Origin: Fibrobacter sp. UWB11
Lineage (GTDB): Bacteria > Fibrobacterota > Fibrobacteria > Fibrobacterales > Fibrobacteraceae
Assembly (NCBI RefSeq): GCF_900143015.1
Contig: NZ_FSRT01000001.1
Coordinates: 1,240,001 to 1,304,000, forward strand
Reading direction: 5' to 3'
DNA length: 64,000 bases
The notes beneath the pieces are model-generated. The model made no database searches. It saw nothing but the letters and a program-made list of their open reading frames with translations, and was not told where the DNA came from. This document shows positions 59,794-64,000 of the stretch, piece after piece (the first letter of the stretch is position 1; each line of letters begins with the position of its first letter). The translations under genes and the position numbers were made by a program.

Positions 59794-60474
59794 ATGGCTG
59801 AAGAAAAGAATCCGGAACAGAATGTCGAACCGAATGATGCTGAACGTGCTCAATTTGAACAGGATGTGTTGAAAGCCGCCCAGGATGCAATGAATCTCGA
59901 AGCCGAAGCCAACAAGGCCGATGCTTCTCAGGATTCTGCCGAAAAACCCGCTGACGTCGAAGGTCAAAATGCCGAAGCCCCCAAGGCCGAAGAAAAAACA
60001 GCTGAACAGCCCGCAGCACCTTCCGCCGAAGAAATCTTGAAACAGCAGCTCGCCGATGCCAACGACCGCAACTTGCGTTTAATGGCCGAATTCGACAACT
60101 TCCGCCGCCGTAACGCCAAGGAACAGCTCGAACTCATCGAAACAGCCAATGGCAAGCTCCTCGAAAAGCTCTCTGAAGTCCAGGACAATTTCGAACGTGC
60201 TTTCGCCAGCGAAAACAAAGCCAAGGATCTCGAAGCCTTCGAAAAAGGCATGCAGATGATTTACAACCAGTTCGCCAAGGTTCTCACGGACGCAGGACTT
60301 GAACAGATTGACCCGACCGGCAAGGAATTCGACCCGAACCTCCACGAAGCTCTGATGCAGCAACCCTCCGAAACTATCCCGGAAGGTCATGTTGTCACCG
60401 TTTTCCAGAAGGGTTACAAGCTCAAGAACAAAATCTTGAAGACAGCAAAAGTCATCGTCTCCTCCGGGAAATAA
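59794..60474 (+). CDS. grpE: GrpE nucleotide exchange factor
   Basis: Exchanges ADP for ATP on DnaK. The 226-residue protein has a long acidic Ala/Glu-rich N-terminus (about residues 1-85), then the coiled coil and MAEFDNFRRRNAKEQ, and the beta domain EFDPNLHEALMQQPSETIPEGHVVTVFQKGYKLKNKILKTAKVIV in fragments. It is longer than E. coli GrpE by its N-terminal tail. dnaK or dnaJ do not follow; a terminator does. RBS AAAGGAAT. The sigma-54-type promoter upstream is unusual for a heat-shock gene. Confidence 0.95.
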   Translation: MAEEKNPEQNVEPNDAERAQFEQDVLKAAQDAMNLEAEANKADASQDSAEKPADVEGQNAEAPKAEEKTAEQPAAPSAEEILKQQLADANDRNLRLMAEFDNFRRRNAKEQLELIETANGKLLEKLSEVQDNFERAFASENKAKDLEAFEKGMQMIYNQFAKVLTDAGLEQIDPTGKEFDPNLHEALMQQPSETIPEGHVVTVFQKGYKLKNKILKTAKVIVSSGK

Positions 60475-60496
60475 CCCCCATATCCCCCGTCTTTAT

Positions 60497-60526
60497 GCCC
60501 GCCACTCCCCCGTGAGCGGGCTTTTC
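60497..60526 (+). terminator. Terminator of grpE
   Basis: GCCCGC and GCGGGC arms with a CACTCCCCCGTGA loop, then TTTTCT. Confidence 0.7.
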
Positions 60527-60528
60527 TA

Positions 60529-60825
60529 TTATGCAGGAACAAAAGTTTTGATTTTCTCAAGTTCCTCTGCCAATTCAATTTTTAGATTGCGAATATCAAT
60601 ATCGTCTTGTAGCGAGATGAAATAATCATCAGATACTCCAAAGAACTTGGCTAATCTTAAAGACGTATCGACAGTAATCCTTCTACGGTCATGAAGAATA
60701 TCTTGAATCCTAGAAATGGGAACATTTATAGCCTGAGCGACCTTGTAAGCGGACAACCTCATAGGAATCAAAAATTCTTCGTTCAATATTTCTCCGATAG
60801 TCGGTGTTTCAATATGCTTGTTCAT
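60529..60825 (-). CDS. higA: HigA-family antitoxin (XRE helix-turn-helix)
   Basis: A 98-residue DNA-binding antitoxin that neutralises HigB and represses the operon. Helix-turn-helix at about residues 24-60: LSAYKVAQAINVPISRIQDI, then RRITVDTSLRLAKFFGVSDD, typical of the HigA/VapI type, preceded by TPTIGEILNEEFLIPM. Nine bases after the higB stop on the same strand, so toxin-first order as in higBA systems. Confidence 0.92.
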   Translation of the reverse strand: MNKHIETPTIGEILNEEFLIPMRLSAYKVAQAINVPISRIQDILHDRRRITVDTSLRLAKFFGVSDDYFISLQDDIDIRNLKIELAEELEKIKTFVPA

Positions 60826-60834
60826 AACTAACTC

Positions 60835-61116
60835 CTAGTGGTAGTCTACAATTTCAACATTGTAAAAGTGACCATCATACATTCTAAAACATATACGCCA
60901 TTGGTCATTTATGCGAATAGAGTATTGCCCAATTCTATCTCCATGTAACTGTTCCAAACGATTGTTTGGCGGAATACGTAAATCATCAAGACATTTGGCA
61001 TTATCTATCATCATTAATTTTCTTAAAGCAACCTTTTGAATCGTGTTTGGCAATCGCCTTGAAAATTCCTGGTTATAGATGAGCTCTGAGTCTTTATCTG
61101 CAAAGCTTTTTATCAT
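60835..61116 (-). CDS. higB: HigB-family toxin (RelE/ParE fold mRNase)
   Basis: A 93-residue ribosome-dependent mRNA endonuclease. MIKSFADKDSELIYNQEF is the HigB start, followed by KVALRKLMMIDNAKCLDDLR, RLEQLHGDRIGQYSIRINDQWRI and the final FRMYDGHFYNVEIVDYH, all standard in this group. First gene of the higBA pair. Upstream the leader runs to a GH43 gene on the other strand. Confidence 0.93.
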   Translation of the reverse strand: MIKSFADKDSELIYNQEFSRRLPNTIQKVALRKLMMIDNAKCLDDLRIPPNNRLEQLHGDRIGQYSIRINDQWRICFRMYDGHFYNVEIVDYH

Positions 61117-61375
61117 AGTCTAATATACCTTTTTCATGTGTATACGTCAAGTAGGTGTATTTATTTTGGAAAAGAATGTCTAAACATAGTTTGCACCCTA
61201 CTTATATACACGCTTTTTTAAGGCTTTTGTCTCAATTTTTATTGGGTAAATGTTTTTTACAATCCTTCCCTTTTGATAAAATGACAATAGAGATTTGCGT
61301 GAGCGCTTATCCGCAAACATTTTCAGATATATCTTTGTTATTGGGTGTAGGAATTAACAAGGAATGGAGATCAAG

Positions 61376-63472
61376 ATGTTTGGTAAAATCTTAGCCGTTT
61401 CAGCGGTATTGGCTTGTGCTGCATTTGCGCAGCATCCTATAATCACTACGAAATACACGGCAGACCCCGCCCCCTATGTGCACGGCGACACTGTGTACCT
61501 TTACACGACCCACGATGACGACAACGCCGACGGGTTCATGATGTACGACTGGCTTTTGTACACCTCCACCGACATGGTCAACTGGACGGATCACGGCTCG
61601 GTCGCCTCCCTCGGCGATTTCAAGTGGTACAATTCCAACAACGGCGCATGGGCGGAACAGGTCATCGAGCGCGATGGCAAGTGGTTCATGTACTGCCCCA
61701 TTCACGGTCACGGAATTTCGGTGCTCGTATCGGATAGCCCTTACGGCCCCTTCAAGGATCCGCTCAACGGCCAGCTCGTATGGCAACGCCAACACTGGAA
61801 CGATATCGACCCTACCGTATGGATTGACGACGACGGTCAAGCTTACATGTACTGGGGCAACCCGGAACTCTACATGATCAAGCTGAAAAAGGACATGATC
61901 CACACGGAAGGTTCCATCGTGACCTACCCAAAAATCAAGGACTACCAGGAAGGTCCTTGGTTCTACAAACATGGCAAGTATTATTATATGGCGTTCGCTT
62001 CCACTTGCTGCTCCGAGGGCATCGGGTACGCCATGAGCGACTCCCCCACTGGTCCGTGGAATTACAAGGGCGATATCATGCCGCATTCCCCGAAAAGCCG
62101 CGGCAACCACCCGGGCATCATCGACTACAAGGGAAAATCTTACGTTTTCGGCCTGAATTACCTGCTGTGGGCGGAATACCAAACAAAAATCGGACAGGCC
62201 TACAAGCATGCGGAACGCCGCTCGGTCTCCGTGGCCGAAATGCACTATAATGCCGACGGCACCATCCAGAAAATCGACTTCTGGCCCGAAAATGGCGTGG
62301 CGCAAGTGGAAGATTTTGACCCGTACAAGCGTGTTGAAGCTGAAACAATGTCGTGGAGCGAGGGTGTCAAGAGCCGTAACGCCAAGGACGTGGGCAACGT
62401 CATCCTCACCAACATCGGCAACGGCGACTACACCAAGATTAGCGGTGTAGAATTCGGCGATGCAGGCGCAGAAAGTTTCTCAGCATCCGTTCTGAACGTC
62501 AAGAAAGCGTCGAGCATCACCGTCCGCTTGGACAAGGTGGACGGCGAAATCATCGGCAAGGCGGAATTCTCCGCAGACGGTCTTGTGACAGTTCCGCTTA
62601 CAGGCGCTGTCGGCAAGCACGACGTGTTCTTCGTGTTCGCGGGCGATTTCGAAGCAGACTACTGGGAATTCGAGGACAGCAAAACGGCCATTCCGCAGAG
62701 CCCCTTCTGCAAGGCTAAACTTACCGACCCCGAAGCTAAATGCGACGTTCCGGTTATAGGCGCAAGCGTCGAAGGCCCCGCCAACTTCATTGACTTCGAA
62801 AACTACGACGTGGGCGGTGCCGGCAAGGCTTATTACGACATGGACACCAAGAATCAGGGCGAAGAATACCGCGAAGATCGCGTGGACATCGTAAAAAACG
62901 GCGACGGCTTTGCCGTGGGCTACACCCAGAAAGGCGAATGGTTGGAATACACCGTCAATGTGGAAACAAGCGGAACCCTCCCCTTCGAGCTCAGTTACGC
63001 TAGCGGCATGGACAATACAAGTGTGCAGTTATTTATGGACAACGAGCCGATTACCGACACGCTCGCGCTCGCGGGCACTGGTGAATTTGACTCCTACGAG
63101 ACCTTCAAAGGCAAAACCACCAAGGAACTCACCAAGGGCGAGCACGTGTTCAAGGTGGTGATGACGAGCGACTACGTAAACCTCGACTGGATTGCCTTCG
63201 GTAAAGTTGAAGGCGATATTATGGACAAGCGCAATGGCACCACGGGCATCTTGCCGAAATTTGCTTCGGATGCAGCAAACGCTTTCACAAAAAACGCAGG
63301 TGTTTACAAAGTCTTTGACTTGATGGGAAACGAACTCGGCAAAGTCCGCTTAAATGCCGGAGCATCGCTGACAGACATCAAGGCCGGACTGAGGGACGCC
63401 GGTTACCGCAACGGAGCCTACATCATCCGAAACGCAAACGGAAAAACGTTTAGAGTCAGTTTCGGAAAGTAA
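61376..63472 (+). CDS. GH43 family glycoside hydrolase with two CBM-like domains, secreted
   Basis: A 698-residue enzyme, probably a beta-xylosidase or alpha-L-arabinofuranosidase acting on xylan. Signal peptide MFGKILAVSAVLACAAFA cleaved before QHP; five-bladed GH43 propeller with general base Asp30 (TADPAPYV), Asp145 (NDIDPTVW) and general acid Glu192 (YQEGPWFY). From about 325 a CBM6-like part (RVEAETMSWSEGV), then a second CBM6-like part from IDFENYDVGGAGKAYYD. The end, AGVYKVFDLMGNELGKVRLN...AGYRNGAYIIRNANGKTFRV, resembles the GH30 C-terminal module. ATG 61376 has GGAATGGAGA before it; terminator follows. Confidence 0.92.
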   Translation: MFGKILAVSAVLACAAFAQHPIITTKYTADPAPYVHGDTVYLYTTHDDDNADGFMMYDWLLYTSTDMVNWTDHGSVASLGDFKWYNSNNGAWAEQVIERDGKWFMYCPIHGHGISVLVSDSPYGPFKDPLNGQLVWQRQHWNDIDPTVWIDDDGQAYMYWGNPELYMIKLKKDMIHTEGSIVTYPKIKDYQEGPWFYKHGKYYYMAFASTCCSEGIGYAMSDSPTGPWNYKGDIMPHSPKSRGNHPGIIDYKGKSYVFGLNYLLWAEYQTKIGQAYKHAERRSVSVAEMHYNADGTIQKIDFWPENGVAQVEDFDPYKRVEAETMSWSEGVKSRNAKDVGNVILTNIGNGDYTKISGVEFGDAGAESFSASVLNVKKASSITVRLDKVDGEIIGKAEFSADGLVTVPLTGAVGKHDVFFVFAGDFEADYWEFEDSKTAIPQSPFCKAKLTDPEAKCDVPVIGASVEGPANFIDFENYDVGGAGKAYYDMDTKNQGEEYREDRVDIVKNGDGFAVGYTQKGEWLEYTVNVETSGTLPFELSYASGMDNTSVQLFMDNEPITDTLALAGTGEFDSYETFKGKTTKELTKGEHVFKVVMTSDYVNLDWIAFGKVEGDIMDKRNGTTGILPKFASDAANAFTKNAGVYKVFDLMGNELGKVRLNAGASLTDIKAGLRDAGYRNGAYIIRNANGKTFRVSFGK

Positions 63473-63493
63473 CCCCCTCCCCTTTTAAACAAG

Positions 63494-63520
63494 AATCCTC
63501 CCCCCGCGGAGGATTTTTTT
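63494..63520 (+). terminator. Terminator of the GH43 gene
   Basis: AATCCTCC, CCCCGC, GGAGGATT followed by TTTTTT. Confidence 0.88.
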
Positions 63521-63588
63521 ATCTATTCATAAAAACAATATTCTTAATATATTACTTGTAATTTTACTTAAAATATTGTATTTTTAGA

Positions 63589-63843
63589 ATGGAGGTTTTT
63601 CTTACGCCCTGTATTTTGCCAGTTTCCGATTTGCGTAATTACAACGAAGTTCTTCAGAACGTATCCGAAGAATCTCCCGTGTTCCTGACCAAAAACGGTC
63701 GGGGTTGCTATGTTGTCATTGACATTAAAGAATACGAACGGATGGTAGCGGCATTGAAACTCCAAAAGGCTCTTGCCGAGGGAGAACGATCTGCCGAACA
63801 GGGTGGCTGGCTTTCCGCTGCGGATGTGCGAAAGAAATTTTAG
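63589..63843 (+). CDS. Phd/YefM-type antitoxin
   Basis: An 84-residue antitoxin: ILPVSDLRNYNEVLQNVSEE then SPVFLTKNGRGCYVVIDIKE, the Phd/YefM fold that binds DNA with its N-terminal half, and a C-terminal acidic-basic tail (ALAEGERSAEQGGW) to wrap a toxin. No toxin gene lies directly after it here; the next gene is on the opposite strand, so it may be orphan. Confidence 0.85.
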   Translation: MEVFLTPCILPVSDLRNYNEVLQNVSEESPVFLTKNGRGCYVVIDIKEYERMVAALKLQKALAEGERSAEQGGWLSAADVRKKF

Positions 63844-63862
63844 TCCCTATTTTAAGTGATGA

Positions 63863-64000
63863 CTACTGAAGGCTCTTGATGAATTCTGGGGCGAAGTCAA
63901 CTCCGTTCAACCATGTGATTGTGTGCGTTTGCAGGGTAAAATCCTTAAAGGTTTTGATATCTGCAAGTTGCTGCACGATGGGGCGATGATCCGACTTGAT
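63863..64000 (-). CDS. DUF2442-like protein, C-terminal part
   Basis: The minus strand from the window edge reads to a stop at 63863-63865: the last 45 residues include VQQLADIKTFKDFTLQTHTI, then TWLNGVDFAPEFIKSLQ. The TW-x-NG-x-DFAPE end is the usual mark of DUF2442 proteins, often found beside a DUF4160 gene. The N-terminus lies outside the window. Confidence 0.7.
   Translation of the reverse strand: MKSDHRPIVQQLADIKTFKDFTLQTHTITWLNGVDFAPEFIKSLQ

Noticed and set aside
1-64000. tRNA, rRNA or known riboswitch
   Set aside because: I scanned the gaps for tRNA arms, rRNA words and common riboswitch cores and recognised none; a covariance-model search would be needed to exclude them.

Overview
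The window looks like a chromosome segment from Fibrobacter, close to Fibrobacter succinogenes. The strongest marker is a GH16 lichenase at 13.4-14.5 kb whose catalytic domain, Ser-rich repeats and basic tail match the circularly permuted 1,3-1,4-beta-glucanase known from that species. Two FISUMP-domain lipoproteins, Ser-rich linkers in many secreted proteins and a set of plant-polysaccharide hydrolases (GH16, GH30, GH8, GH5, GH43) agree with this. No rRNA, tRNA, CRISPR array, transposase or prophage gene was recognised.

Layout. 0-6.4 kb: end of a parvulin-type foldase, prfB with its programmed frameshift, PPi-dependent phosphofructokinase, and an alr-ogt pair. 7-15.3 kb: TonB/AgmX-like protein, M29 aminopeptidase, outer-membrane protein, asd, ssb, lichenase, flavin reductase-like protein. 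15.5-21 kb: biotin genes bioA and bioW-bioF-bioD, interrupted by a convergent diguanylate cyclase. 21-25 kb: duplicated FISUMP lipoprotein genes flanking an AAA ATPase, with a relic of the bioD 3' end. 25-26.9 kb: queC-queD-queE for queuosine precursor synthesis. 26.9-36.8 kb: MBL-fold hydrolase, GTP-dependent PEP carboxykinase, two paralogous lipoproteins, a methyltransferase, a very long alkylsulfatase-like protein, an EamA exporter. 37-41.4 kb: GH30 enzyme, a GNAT toxin-antitoxin pair and small hypotheticals. 41.6-46.3 kb: carA-carB behind an attenuator-like leader. 46.5-55.4 kb: a secreted protein followed by two 50-residue tandem peptides, GH8, an outer-membrane protein, the paired radical-SAM and DUF4130-like genes, and a GH5 enzyme without a visible signal peptide. 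55.5-64 kb: a cluster of Cys-containing small lipoproteins, grpE behind a consensus sigma-54 promoter, higBA, a GH43 enzyme, a Phd-type antitoxin and the end of a DUF2442-like gene.

Genes that act together: bioW makes pimeloyl-CoA for bioF, bioA and bioD; queD, queE and queC make preQ0; carA and carB make carbamoyl phosphate; PPi-phosphofructokinase and GTP-PEPCK fit the glycolysis-to-succinate metabolism of Fibrobacter; the glycoside hydrolases attack mixed-linkage glucan and xylan.

The most unusual signals are: (1) a family of short palindromic dispersed repeats (ends GTCATYC...GGATCC or GTCATTCCCGC...GCGGGAATC) that lies between genes but is also translated inside genes, forming parts of two FISUMP linkers, a signal-peptide region and the C-terminus of BioW; (2) two overlapping 50-codon peptide genes sharing a Y-x-x-P...LL-x-x-S pattern; (3) a textbook sigma-54 promoter before grpE; (4) a six-copy degenerate repeat before bioA; (5) a carA leader with promoter, short reading frame and terminator-like hairpin. 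All functional calls come from reading the sequence and recalled family motifs; no database search was run.
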